Source: an uncultured Actinomycetes bacterium
GTDB taxonomy: Bacteria > Actinomycetota > Acidimicrobiia > Acidimicrobiales > Acidimicrobilacustridaceae
Length of the DNA: 53,228 nt
Reading direction: 5' to 3'
NCBI GenBank assembly: GCA_937927725.1
Contig: CALBSE010000063.1
Coordinates: forward strand, 1-53,228
Shown: one piece after another, positions 17,657 through 25,829 of the stretch
Layout: the number at the start of each line of letters is the position of its first letter
Position numbering within the stretch: the first letter of the stretch is position 1
Notes under the pieces: model-generated
The model's database searches: none
What the model saw: only the letters and a program-made list of their open reading frames with translations
Told to the model about the DNA's origin: nothing
Made by a program: the position numbers and the translations under genes

Positions 17657-18474
17657 ACCCGCCGAACTGGTTGCGCGCGCTCGGACGCATCTCACTGTGG
17701 GTGTGGGCCGTGCTCGGGTTGGTGTTCCTCTTCGCACCGATTCTCGTCACGGTCGTGTATTCGTTCAACGAACCGACGGGAAAATACAACTACGTCTGGA
17801 ACAAGTTCTCGTTGGCTGGATGGTCTGATCCGTTCAAGTACCCCGAACTCACCGATGCACTGATTTTCAGCCTCAAGATCGCGGTATCGGTGACTCTCAT
17901 CGCCACCATTCTCGGAACGCTCATCGGATTAGCGATGGTGAAGTACAAGTTCCGCGCCAAAGGATTTATCGGCGCAATCCTTGTTCTTCCACTGACGATG
18001 CCCGAGGTCGTCCTCGGCTTCTCGCTACTCACACTGTTCGTGGCAGTGAACTGGTCACGCGGTTTCGTCACCATCATCATCGCCCAGGTGATGTTCTCGG
18101 TGAGTTACGTCGCAACCACCGTGCGCGCCCGCATCCGCGGTTTCGACTGGCGACTTGAAGAAGCCTCACTCGACCTTGGCGCTTCGCCGTTCCGCACTTT
18201 CTACAAGGTCACCCTGCCGCTTATTGCCCCTGGGGTGGTCGCCGCCGCGATGCTCACCTTCGCGCTGTCACTCGATGACTTCATCATCACCTACCTAAAC
18301 TCCGGCCTCGAAAACACGTTCCCGATTCAGATTTGGAACATGAAGCGCTCGAAGATTCCGGTGCAGATCAACGTGTTCTCCACCGCGTTGCTCATCATCA
18401 GCATCGCCCTTGCGCTTCTCTTGGTCGTCGTCAACAACCGGCGATCCCGGAAACTGGCAGGTCTCGAGGCCTGA
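17653..18474 (+). CDS. Polyamine ABC transporter permease (PotC-type)
   Basis: 273 residues, six hydrophobic segments. EAA loop LEEASLDLGASPFRTFYKVTLPLIAPGV and the downstream LSLDDFIITYLNSG segment are characteristic of PotC/PotI permeases. The ATG overlaps the potB-like stop by 4 nt (ATGA). Forms a heterodimeric channel with the preceding permease. Followed after 63 nt by the aminotransferase gene. Confidence 0.88.
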   Translation: MNPPNWLRALGRISLWVWAVLGLVFLFAPILVTVVYSFNEPTGKYNYVWNKFSLAGWSDPFKYPELTDALIFSLKIAVSVTLIATILGTLIGLAMVKYKFRAKGFIGAILVLPLTMPEVVLGFSLLTLFVAVNWSRGFVTIIIAQVMFSVSYVATTVRARIRGFDWRLEEASLDLGASPFRTFYKVTLPLIAPGVVAAAMLTFALSLDDFIITYLNSGLENTFPIQIWNMKRSKIPVQINVFSTALLIISIALALLLVVVNNRRSRKLAGLEA

Positions 18475-18537
18475 TTGATTGCCCAGTGGCCTTGGCCCGG
18501 CAAGAATCACCTGAACCACAATTTCCGGGAGCACTTC

Positions 18538-19908
18538 ATGAGCCGCACCCCTGCGGAACTCCGTCAGCTTGCCCAGTCCCACCTTTGGGGACACTTCAGC
18601 AGGCTCGACCCCGGCGACGGCGGCGCTCCCATCATGGAACGCGGCGAGGGTTGCTGGGTGTGGGATGTCGACGGCAAGCGGTACCTCGACGGACTCGCCG
18701 GACTCTTCACGGTGCAGATCGGTCACGGCCGCGTCGAACTCGGTGAAGCAGCAGCCAAACAAGCCGCCACTCTTGAGTTTTTCCCCGTCTGGACCTACGC
18801 GCATCCCAACGCGATCGAACTCGCCGCGCGCATTGCCAACCTTGCCCCCGGCGATCTCAATCGCGTGTTCTTCACCACCGGCGGCGGCGAAGCGGTGGAG
18901 TCGGCGTGGAAACTCGCGCGCCAATACTTCAAGTTGCGCGGTCAACCACTTCGCACCAAAGCCATCACGCGATACCTCGCCTATCACGGCACCACGATGG
19001 GAGCGCTCTCGCTTACCGGCGTGCCCGCGTTCCGTCAGATGTTCGAACCGCTTGTGCCTGGCGTTGGTCGCGCGGCAAATACCAACCGCTATCGCTGCGG
19101 AATGTGCGCGAACGAACGCGCCTGCAATCTCGCATGCGCCGACGATATCGAAACGATGATTCTGCGCGAAGGCCCCGACACCGTTGCGTGTGTTTTCGTC
19201 GAACCCGTACAGAACGCGGGTGGCTGCTTCACTGCTCCCGCTGACTACTTGGCTCGTGTGCGCGAAATTTGTGATCGCTATGGCGTCCTCATGATTAGCG
19301 ACGAAACCATTTGTGCATGGGGCCGACTCGGTTCAATGTTTGCGTGTGACCGTCTCGGTTACGTACCCGACATCATCACTTCGGCCAAGGGCCTCACATC
19401 GGGCTACTCGCCCCTCGGCGTCATGATCGTCGATGATCGAATCGCTGAACCATTCGCAGCGGAGGGCGTCGCGTTCCTTCACGGGTTCACGTTTGGCGGA
19501 CATCCGGTGAGTTGCGCCGTGGCCATGGCCAATCTCGATGTCATCGAGAACGAACACCTCATCGATCATGTTCTCGAGAATGAAGCAGCGTTCCGCGCCA
19601 CACTCGAAAAGCTTCGCGACCTTCCCATCGTCGGCGACATTCGCGGCATGGGCTATTTCTACGGAATCGAACTCGTGAAGAACGCTGAAACTCGCGAAAC
19701 CTTCACTGCCGAGGAATCAGAACTGTTGCTTCGAGGTCATCTGTCGAAACGATTGCTTGAACTCGGCCTTGTGTGTCGAGCCGATGATCGTGGCGATCCC
19801 GTCATTCAGTTGTCGCCGCCGCTTATCGCAGGACAGGCCGAGTTCGACGAGATTGTGCGCATCCTGCGAATCGCACTCGTCGAAGCGATCGATCTCCTAC
19901 ACGTTTAG
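18538..19908 (+). CDS. Class III aminotransferase, putrescine/polyamine-pyruvate type, with a four-Cys insertion
   Basis: 456 residues from ATG 18538 (Shine-Dalgarno-like CGGGAG 7 nt upstream); the frame also extends upstream to a TTG right after the permease stop, which I reject. Phosphate-binding TTGGGEAVESAWK, AYHGTTMGALS, PLP-ring Asp255 (MISDETICAWGR) and Schiff-base Lys284 (ITSAKGLTSGYSP). The pattern resembles SpuC-like polyamine:pyruvate aminotransferases, and the gene ends the PotABCD operon, so I infer transfer of an amino group from imported polyamine. Odd: Cys187, 190, 196 and 200 form C-x2-C-x5-C-x3-C just before the cofactor region, a possible metal or redox site. Its stop overlaps the converging next gene's stop by 4 nt. 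Confidence 0.85.
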   Translation: MSRTPAELRQLAQSHLWGHFSRLDPGDGGAPIMERGEGCWVWDVDGKRYLDGLAGLFTVQIGHGRVELGEAAAKQAATLEFFPVWTYAHPNAIELAARIANLAPGDLNRVFFTTGGGEAVESAWKLARQYFKLRGQPLRTKAITRYLAYHGTTMGALSLTGVPAFRQMFEPLVPGVGRAANTNRYRCGMCANERACNLACADDIETMILREGPDTVACVFVEPVQNAGGCFTAPADYLARVREICDRYGVLMISDETICAWGRLGSMFACDRLGYVPDIITSAKGLTSGYSPLGVMIVDDRIAEPFAAEGVAFLHGFTFGGHPVSCAVAMANLDVIENEHLIDHVLENEAAFRATLEKLRDLPIVGDIRGMGYFYGIELVKNAETRETFTAEESELLLRGHLSKRLLELGLVCRADDRGDPVIQLSPPLIAGQAEFDEIVRILRIALVEAIDLLHV

Positions 19909-21131
19909 GACAAGGCGGCGATTGCTTCACGGAGCGCAACGACACACTGGTCGAGCTGCTCGTCTGTCGTGACGAATGGCGGGCAAAAGGCAATGATTGA
20001 AAGCCCGATCGGTCGTGCAATCACGCCCCGCTTCAACATTTCGTTGCGCACCGCCGGCGCCGACAGTCCGGGCTGAAGCTCTGCGCTCCAAATTCCGCCC
20101 ACGCCACGGGCTTCAACAATTGCACCCATTGCCGCCAGAGCCGTAAGGCCACCACCAATGCGCTCGGCAATGACGGGTACGCGGTCAAAAAGGTTCTCTT
20201 CCAACAAGATCGCTGTATTCGCGAGCGCCGCAGCGCAGGCCGATGGGTGACCGCTGTAGGTGTACCCGTGGCGCAGGATGAAGTTGGGGTCAGCCTCTAG
20301 TACGTCGAGCACCGCTTCGCCCACCACAACACCACCAAGCGGCAAGTACCCCGATGTGCAGCCTTTGGCGAACGTGATCATGTCGGGCACTACGCCGTAG
20401 TGCGACGCGGCAAACCACGAACCTAACCGTCCGAAGCCAGTAATAACTTCGTCAAAGATCAACAACACGCCGTACTCGTCACACAAATCACGTAAGCGCG
20501 CGAGATAGCCATCAGCAGGTGGATACACACCACCCGCACCTTGCACTGGTTCGGTAATAACCGCGGCAATCGTGGAGCCTGAACGCTCGAAGAGTTTCTC
20601 GATCTCATCGATGTCATGAGCGGACACCTGATGCACCGTGTCGAGCAGCGGACCAAAGCCCTGCTGATTGAGTGGTAGGCCTTGCACCGAAACACCGCCG
20701 TACGCGACACCGTGATAGGAGTTCACGCGTCCAACAAACTCGGTACGTTTCCCATCGCCCTTTAACGAATGTGTGAGGCGCGCCAGTTTGAGCGCAGTCT
20801 CGACCGCCTCGGAACCAGATGACGTGAAGAAAATACGACTGTCTTCCATCGGTGCTGCAGCAGCAACGAAAGCCGCGAACGTCTCGACGGTTTCGTTCGT
20901 AAAAATGTCGAAGGTGTTGTAGTTCTCGAGCACCGCCATTTGCGACGCGACTTGGTCGACGATCTCCCATCGACCGTGGCCAACATTGCAGTACCAAAGA
21001 CTGGCGATGGCATCGATGTAGTCGTTCTCGTTGTCGTCCCACACCAGCGCACCTTCACCACGAGTAATGGTGATGAAGTCCTCGGCCGCAGCAGCGGGTC
21101 GGGCGAACGGATGAAGAAACGGGCTTCTCAT
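19905..21131 (-). CDS. Class III PLP-dependent aminotransferase
   Basis: 408 residues from ATG 21131 (MRSPFLHPFARP); a longer frame to 21278 would run through the divergent gene at 21167 and is rejected. Visible: SLWYCNVGHG, TSSGSEAVETALKLA, SYHGVAYGG, PLP-ring Asp227 (IFDEVITGFGR) and Schiff-base Lys256 (ITFAKGCTSGYLPLGG). Related to omega-amino acid and adenosylmethionine-8-amino-7-oxononanoate-type class III enzymes; biotin synthesis is unlikely because no other bio gene is near. It converges on the polyamine aminotransferase with overlapping stop codons, and probably has a related amine as substrate. Confidence 0.83.
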   Translation of the reverse strand: MRSPFLHPFARPAAAAEDFITITRGEGALVWDDNENDYIDAIASLWYCNVGHGRWEIVDQVASQMAVLENYNTFDIFTNETVETFAAFVAAAAPMEDSRIFFTSSGSEAVETALKLARLTHSLKGDGKRTEFVGRVNSYHGVAYGGVSVQGLPLNQQGFGPLLDTVHQVSAHDIDEIEKLFERSGSTIAAVITEPVQGAGGVYPPADGYLARLRDLCDEYGVLLIFDEVITGFGRLGSWFAASHYGVVPDMITFAKGCTSGYLPLGGVVVGEAVLDVLEADPNFILRHGYTYSGHPSACAAALANTAILLEENLFDRVPVIAERIGGGLTALAAMGAIVEARGVGGIWSAELQPGLSAPAVRNEMLKRGVIARPIGLSIIAFCPPFVTTDEQLDQCVVALREAIAALS

Positions 21132-21154
21132 AGGTGGAAGTCTCCCACGATCGC

Positions 21155-21160
21155 TAGCCT
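21155..21160 (+). promoter_or_regulatory. Putative -10 element for a leaderless start
   Basis: TAGCCT (TANNNT) ends 6 nt before the GTG at 21167; no Shine-Dalgarno precedes that GTG. It lies in the 35-bp gap between two divergent genes. Confidence 0.4.
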
Positions 21161-21166
21161 CAGCCC

Positions 21167-21721
21167 GTGGGTTCTGATCACCTATCACCGGCTTCATCAC
21201 CACGACGCGCCGTTTATCCCGGCTCCTTTGATCCGCCCACAATCGCGCATGTGCATTTGGCCGAAACTGCCATCGCACAACTTGGCCTCGATCGCGTCGA
21301 CTTCGCTCTTTCCTCGCACACGCTCGGCAAGGACGATTCTCGCCTTGCTCCTCTCGACGATCGAGTCGCGCAACTCGAGGCGATCTCGAGCAGCAACGCT
21401 CGACTCGGCGCCATCACCACTGCCGACAGTCTTCTTGCCGATATCGCCGAGGGCTACGAAGTCATCATCCTTGGCGCCGACAAATGGCATCAGGTGCTTG
21501 ACCCGGTTTGGTACGGAGACATCGAGTCTCGTAACGAGGCCCTTCAGCGCCTTCCGCTCGTTGCCCTGGCCGCTCGCCCACCTTGGCCCATGCCCGGCGA
21601 CGACCCCTCCGCCGATCCGCCCGAGGGTGTTGTCGTCGTCATTCTCGACACTGACCCCTCGCATCATCCCGTATCTGCCACCGAGGTCCGAGAAGGTCGA
21701 GAGGAATGGCGGGCGAAATGA
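21167..21721 (+). CDS. Nucleotidyltransferase of the CoaD/NadD superfamily, substrate uncertain
   Basis: 184 residues from GTG. The start RAVYPGSFDPPTIAHVHLAE is the nucleotide-binding GxFDPx(H/T)xGH loop. Thr in the first position is as in phosphopantetheine adenylyltransferase (CoaD), but the usual Gly before His is Ala. The middle VIILGADKWHQV resembles NadD (GxDxW...). The C-terminal HPVSATEVREG replaces the usual ISST-x-(I/V)R motif. It thus mixes CoaD- and NadD-like features, and I cannot say which nucleotide is adenylylated. Coupled to the nitrilase-fold gene by a 4-nt ATGA overlap. Confidence 0.7.
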   Translation: MGSDHLSPASSPRRAVYPGSFDPPTIAHVHLAETAIAQLGLDRVDFALSSHTLGKDDSRLAPLDDRVAQLEAISSSNARLGAITTADSLLADIAEGYEVIILGADKWHQVLDPVWYGDIESRNEALQRLPLVALAARPPWPMPGDDPSADPPEGVVVVILDTDPSHHPVSATEVREGREEWRAK

Positions 21722-22515
21722 AAGTTGCGGCGGTGCAACTGCAGTGTTTGGCAGACCGTTCGGACAATCTGGCGCGAGCTACCGACGCTGTGCAATCAGC
21801 GGCCCACGAAGGTGCAGGCCTTGTTGTGCTGCCGGAACTTTTCGGGTCCCTCGGTCGCACCTCCGTCATGCGCGAGGTTGCCGAACCGCTTGACGGGCCA
21901 ACCCTTGCATGGGCCCAACAAACCGCAGTCAACAGTCACTGCGCAATTATTGCCGGCTCATTTATTGAGCGCGACAGCCAAAACTCCAGCCTCTACAACA
22001 CGTCCATCGCCGTGGCTTCCGATGGTTCACTTCTCGGCAGCTACCGCAAGATCCATTTGTTCGATGTCGATATCGAGGGCGCGCGCTCGAAGGAATCGGA
22101 CACGTTCGGTGCGGGAACGTCGCCGACAGTCGTCGACATTGCCAGCGGCACTACCAGCATCCGCGTTGGCCTCACGATTTGTTTCGACCTCCGCTTTCCT
22201 GATCTTTTCGTGGCCGAAACGTTGCTCGGTGCCGACGTCATCGTTGTACCCGCTGCGTTCACCGCCACTACTGGGCGCGACCATTGGGAACTGTTGTTGC
22301 GGGCGCGCGCCGTCGAAAACCAAACAATGGTCATCGCTGCTGCCCAATGGGGAACCAGCCCCGACGGCATCGACCGCTACGGACACTCACTCATCATCGA
22401 TGCCTGGGGTCGCGTGTTGGCCGATGCAGGCCCCGACAACGACACCGTCATTGTCGCTGACTTCGACGCGCAACTTCAGGCCGATATCCGCAAACGGATG
22501 CCTCTTAGCCGCTGA
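21718..22515 (+). CDS. Carbon-nitrogen hydrolase (nitrilase superfamily, Nit/omega-amidase-like)
   Basis: 265 residues from the ATG at 21718, which overlaps the upstream stop (ATGA) and gives the family-typical start MKVAAVQLQC; an in-frame ATG four codons earlier is also possible. The catalytic triad is visible: Glu in LPELFG (residue 40), Lys in YRKIHLFDVD (111) and Cys in TICFDLRFPDLF (155). The IHLFDVD and ICFDLRFP context is that of Nit1/deaminated-glutathione amidases and omega-amidases, which hydrolyse an amide of a 2-oxo acid or similar. Likely a repair or salvage amidase; true substrate unknown. Confidence 0.87.
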   Translation: MKVAAVQLQCLADRSDNLARATDAVQSAAHEGAGLVVLPELFGSLGRTSVMREVAEPLDGPTLAWAQQTAVNSHCAIIAGSFIERDSQNSSLYNTSIAVASDGSLLGSYRKIHLFDVDIEGARSKESDTFGAGTSPTVVDIASGTTSIRVGLTICFDLRFPDLFVAETLLGADVIVVPAAFTATTGRDHWELLLRARAVENQTMVIAAAQWGTSPDGIDRYGHSLIIDAWGRVLADAGPDNDTVIVADFDAQLQADIRKRMPLSR

Positions 22516-23233
22516 ACATCGCGAGCCATTGCTCAGGCGTCTTGGGACGAAACACGAAATTGGCGTGGCGGGTTTCGCCCATTGAGGCGCAAGGCGCAGC
22601 CGAATACAAATGGCCCGGGAACAGGATCGAATCGTCGGGAACCTTTGACAACTTCTGCGTCAGGCTTTCATACAGCGCAAGTGGGTCGCCGCCAGGAAGA
22701 TCGGTCCGGCCGCATCCTTCAAGAAACAACGTGTCGCCCGAAACGAGAGCGCCGTCGAGCATGAAGCACTGGCTGCCCGGCGTATGGCCCGGAGTGTGAA
22801 CGAGTTCGATCGGAATGTCGCCGACCATTACGACGTCGCCGCTGCTGTGGGTCACGAGATCGGCGGACGTCAGGTTCGTGACTTTGCTGACGTATTCGGC
22901 TTCTTCGGTTTGTACGTGAATCGGAACCGACACGATGTCGAGCAGTTCGTGCACGCCTTCGATCGAGTAACCCATCATTTCTCCACCGACATGGTCGGGG
23001 TGATAGTGCGTCGCCAGCACGCCGGTGAGTTTCATACCGTCGGCCGCGAGCACATCGACAATGCCCTGCACGTCGTAGGCCGGGTCGATGGCCACCGCCT
23101 CGCCGGTCTCCCGATCGCCAATCAGATAGACGAAGTTGACCATTTGCCGAGCGAGCGGATCGTTCGTGGCGATGTCTCGGCCAGCAAGCAACTGGCGGAA
23201 ATAGAGGCGGTCGGTCGAAGCAACATCAGTCAT
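22505..23233 (-). CDS. MBL-fold metallo-hydrolase (glyoxalase II / persulfide dioxygenase-like)
   Basis: 242 residues from ATG 23233 (MTDVASTDRLYFRQLLAG); the longer frame to 23362 would overlap the divergent P450. Metal ligands are visible in order: THYHPDHVGG, HTPGHTPGSQCF, GDTLFLEGCGRTDLPGG, and a C-terminal FPGHLYS. The spacing FLEGCGRTD...D is like the ETHE1/persulfide dioxygenase and glyoxalase II branches, which bind one iron or two metals. Ends only about 10 nt from the stop of the nitrilase gene (convergent overlap). Substrate is probably a thioester or persulfide. Confidence 0.85.
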   Translation of the reverse strand: MTDVASTDRLYFRQLLAGRDIATNDPLARQMVNFVYLIGDRETGEAVAIDPAYDVQGIVDVLAADGMKLTGVLATHYHPDHVGGEMMGYSIEGVHELLDIVSVPIHVQTEEAEYVSKVTNLTSADLVTHSSGDVVMVGDIPIELVHTPGHTPGSQCFMLDGALVSGDTLFLEGCGRTDLPGGDPLALYESLTQKLSKVPDDSILFPGHLYSAAPCASMGETRHANFVFRPKTPEQWLAMFSG

Positions 23234-23300
23234 GAAGACAGTCTTGCGGAAGGCAGGCGCAACGGCCACACTCCCTTCATCACGTTTGGGGGGAGTCGCA

Positions 23301-24512
23301 ATGACCGATATCGACAACGGCAAGGTCCACGAACCACTGACTGACCTGTTCATGGGTTTCACCCTCGATATCGAGGACCCTTTCCCCCTTTATGCGCAGC
23401 TCCGGGCCGAGAATCCCGTCGCCTGGAACGCCACACAGGGTTTCTGGGTCGCCAGCCGTCATGCCGAGTGCATGGCCGTGTCGACTGCTCCCGACACCTT
23501 TTGTTCCGCCAAGGGCATTCTCACCTTCGAGATCGGAGCGGACTACGCCACTCCCCCGACCATGATGCACACCGATCCGCCGGATCACACTCGCTACCGC
23601 AACCTCGTGCAGCCCGCGTTCGGTCGCAAGGTTGTGCGCACGCTGGAAGATTCCGTGCACGCCGCCGCCAAGGCGCTTGTCGACAAGTTGCCGCTCAACG
23701 AGCAAATTGAAATCGTTGCGCCGCTTGCCGTGCCACTTCCCGTTCAGGTGATCGCTCAGCTGCTCGGACTTCCCGAAAGCGAATGGGACAAGGTATGGGA
23801 CTGGTCCGAAGCTTCGATTCCTGGCACCGAAATCTTCAACAACGAAGAACTCAAGAATCGTTTGAACGCCGAGATGATGGCCGAGCTCATGCGACTCGTT
23901 GCCACGTCACGCACTGAACCTCGCGACGATGTCATTTCGATGTTGTCGAGTGTTGAGATCGATGGCGATCGGTTGACCGACGACGAAATCGCGATGTTCC
24001 TTAACCAGATTCTCGTTGCCGGCAACGAAACCACTCGCAACACGATCAGCGGCGGACTCGTTGCATTGGCCGAGAACCCCGATCAGTGGGCGCGCCTTGT
24101 TGCTGATCGTTCACTCATCCCCAGCGCGGTCGACGAGATTCTTCGTTGGACCACTGCCGTCATTTATTTCATGCGCACCGCCGCGGTCGACACCGTTCTT
24201 GGTGGAAAGCAGATCAGCGCCGGTGATCCGGTTGTGATGGTGTACGCGTCGGCCAATCGTGACGAAGCCGAGTTCGGCCCGACCGCCGATCAGTTCGATG
24301 TTGGTCGCTCACCCAACCATCACGTTGCGTTCGGTTTTGGTGCGCACTTCTGCCTTGGCGCAGCCCTTGCTCGCCTCGAAGTTGCTGCCGTACTCGAACA
24401 CTTGCTTGATCGCGGCGTGACTCGCATTGAACTGCTTTCACCCGCTGGCATGTCCGCCAGCAACGTGATCGCCGGCGTCAACCGCGCCGAAGTGATCCTC
24501 CATACCAATTGA
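23301..24512 (+). CDS. Cytochrome P450
   Basis: 403 residues from ATG 23301, preceded by a strong GGGGGGAG Shine-Dalgarno; the upstream frame is rejected because it would overlap the divergent hydrolase. Landmarks: MMHTDPPDHTRYRNLVQPAFG, I-helix LVAGNETT (240-245, with Asn where the other P450 has His), K-helix ExxR (DEILRWTT) and the heme loop FGFGAHFCLGAALARLE with ligand Cys351. Resembles actinobacterial CYP125/142-type or related sterol/terpenoid P450s only in general appearance. No redox partner nearby. Confidence 0.92.
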   Translation: MTDIDNGKVHEPLTDLFMGFTLDIEDPFPLYAQLRAENPVAWNATQGFWVASRHAECMAVSTAPDTFCSAKGILTFEIGADYATPPTMMHTDPPDHTRYRNLVQPAFGRKVVRTLEDSVHAAAKALVDKLPLNEQIEIVAPLAVPLPVQVIAQLLGLPESEWDKVWDWSEASIPGTEIFNNEELKNRLNAEMMAELMRLVATSRTEPRDDVISMLSSVEIDGDRLTDDEIAMFLNQILVAGNETTRNTISGGLVALAENPDQWARLVADRSLIPSAVDEILRWTTAVIYFMRTAAVDTVLGGKQISAGDPVVMVYASANRDEAEFGPTADQFDVGRSPNHHVAFGFGAHFCLGAALARLEVAAVLEHLLDRGVTRIELLSPAGMSASNVIAGVNRAEVILHTN

Positions 24513-24524
24513 TCTCTGCGTGAA

Positions 24525-25829
24525 CTACTGAGCGTCGCGCCAGGCCTGTTCGGCTCGACGGGTGACCTCACGCAGCGGCAAGCCCAATGCCCGTGCGGCT
24601 TGGGCGGCATCCTCGTGTTCGGCCTTCACTCGACCGGCAGTGACTTTCACCCTCACCGACTGACCATCGACATCGACTGTGTCGAAAGCGCGCGACTGTG
24701 GCCATCGTTCGAGTTGCGTGCCGCGCACTCCCATTGTTCCGGTTTCGCGAACAAGGACCTCGCGTACCGCAGCAGCGTGTGCCGGATCGACCAACGCGCT
24801 CACCGTGTGCGCGGGTCGACCCTTCTTCATGATGATTGGCGTAAGCCACGCGTCGTGGGCGCCGGCGTCGAGCAGCGCGTCGATGGCGTAGGCCAACGTT
24901 TCGCCGGTGACATCGTCGACATTCGCTTCAAGCAGCACAACGGGCTGGCCCTCAACCAACGGTGAATCGGAACGTGTGCCGATCACGACGCGAGTGAGAT
25001 TCGGACGATCACCGAGATCGGCGGTACCGGCGCCAAAACCGGCAGAACGAATTGTCATGGCCGGCATCGGACCCCACTGCACAACATTCGCGGCCAACAA
25101 CGCGGCGCCGGTTGGTGTGGTGAGTTCACGAGGAATGTCGAGGCCATAGGTGGGCGCATCCGCCAACAACGAAACGACTGCAGGAACCGGAACCGGCAAG
25201 ACGCCGTGCGCAGCGCGCACCGTTCCGAGCCCGTCGGCCACGGGTGACGATGCAACCTCATCGACACCCAACAACTCGAGCGCAATGCATGTGCCGACGA
25301 CGTCGATGATCGCATCGAGCGCGCCGACCTCGTGGAAGTGCACCGATTCGGGCGACTGACGATGCAACCGGCCTTCCGCTTCGGCCAACGCGCGGAAGGT
25401 TGCCAGCGCGCGGCGATGGACGCGATCGGACAACTGCGCATCGGCAACGATCTGCGCAACAGCGGCCGCCGACCGGGCCGGCGGTGCACTTTCCGTATGC
25501 ACGTGCACTTTCGTACCCGCAATACCTGAACGCAGCACCGTTTCGGTTTCTAACGACCAGCCGCCGACCGGGAGTCGCTCCAACATGGAACGAATCTCAT
25601 CAACATCGGCACCCGCGTCAATCAGTGCACCGAGCGCCATGTCGCCCGCAATACCCGAGAAGCAGTGAAACCAGGCCACGGTGCTTTTGCCTGCAATGTT
25701 CGCGGGCACTCCGGGGACGGTGATGCCTTCCCACGCAACGGTGCCCTCGAACACGGACTCATCATGAACGTGATCATGTGAGTGATCATGTGAGTGATCA
25801 TGTGAGTGATCATGAGAATGTTCAGACAT
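24525..25829 (-). CDS. larC: Nickel pincer cofactor biosynthesis protein LarC with His-rich N-terminus
   Basis: 434 residues, a single continuous frame, unlike the frameshifted larC1/larC2 arrangement of Lactobacillus. LarC inserts nickel, CTP-dependently, into the pyridinium dithio cofactor of LarA-type racemases and epimerases. Seen: WFHCFSGIAGDMALGALIDAGAD near residue 52, VHFHEVGALDAIIDVVG, TPTGAALLA, then the C-terminal domain with LEANVDDVTGETLAYAIDALL and ILMKKGRP-like IIMKKGRPAH. The first ~24 residues are an (HSHD)n tract, a likely nickel store, encoded by 12-bp tandem repeats. Overlaps larB by 8 nt. No larE or larA is present in the window. Confidence 0.9.
   Translation of the reverse strand: MSEHSHDHSHDHSHDHSHDHVHDESVFEGTVAWEGITVPGVPANIAGKSTVAWFHCFSGIAGDMALGALIDAGADVDEIRSMLERLPVGGWSLETETVLRSGIAGTKVHVHTESAPPARSAAAVAQIVADAQLSDRVHRRALATFRALAEAEGRLHRQSPESVHFHEVGALDAIIDVVGTCIALELLGVDEVASSPVADGLGTVRAAHGVLPVPVPAVVSLLADAPTYGLDIPRELTTPTGAALLAANVVQWGPMPAMTIRSAGFGAGTADLGDRPNLTRVVIGTRSDSPLVEGQPVVLLEANVDDVTGETLAYAIDALLDAGAHDAWLTPIIMKKGRPAHTVSALVDPAHAAAVREVLVRETGTMGVRGTQLERWPQSRAFDTVDVDGQSVRVKVTAGRVKAEHEDAAQAARALGLPLREVTRRAEQAWRDAQ
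25772..25819 (-). repeat. 12-bp tandem repeat encoding the LarC His/Asp tract
   Basis: Plus-strand unit GATCATGTGAGT occurs three times exactly (25772-25807) with a fourth imperfect copy to 25819. It encodes HSHD units near the N-terminus of LarC. Each gain or loss of a unit keeps the frame. Confidence 0.9.

Noticed and set aside
24016..24237. Short plus frames inside the P450 gene
   Set aside because: Out-of-frame shadows with no start signal or family resemblance.
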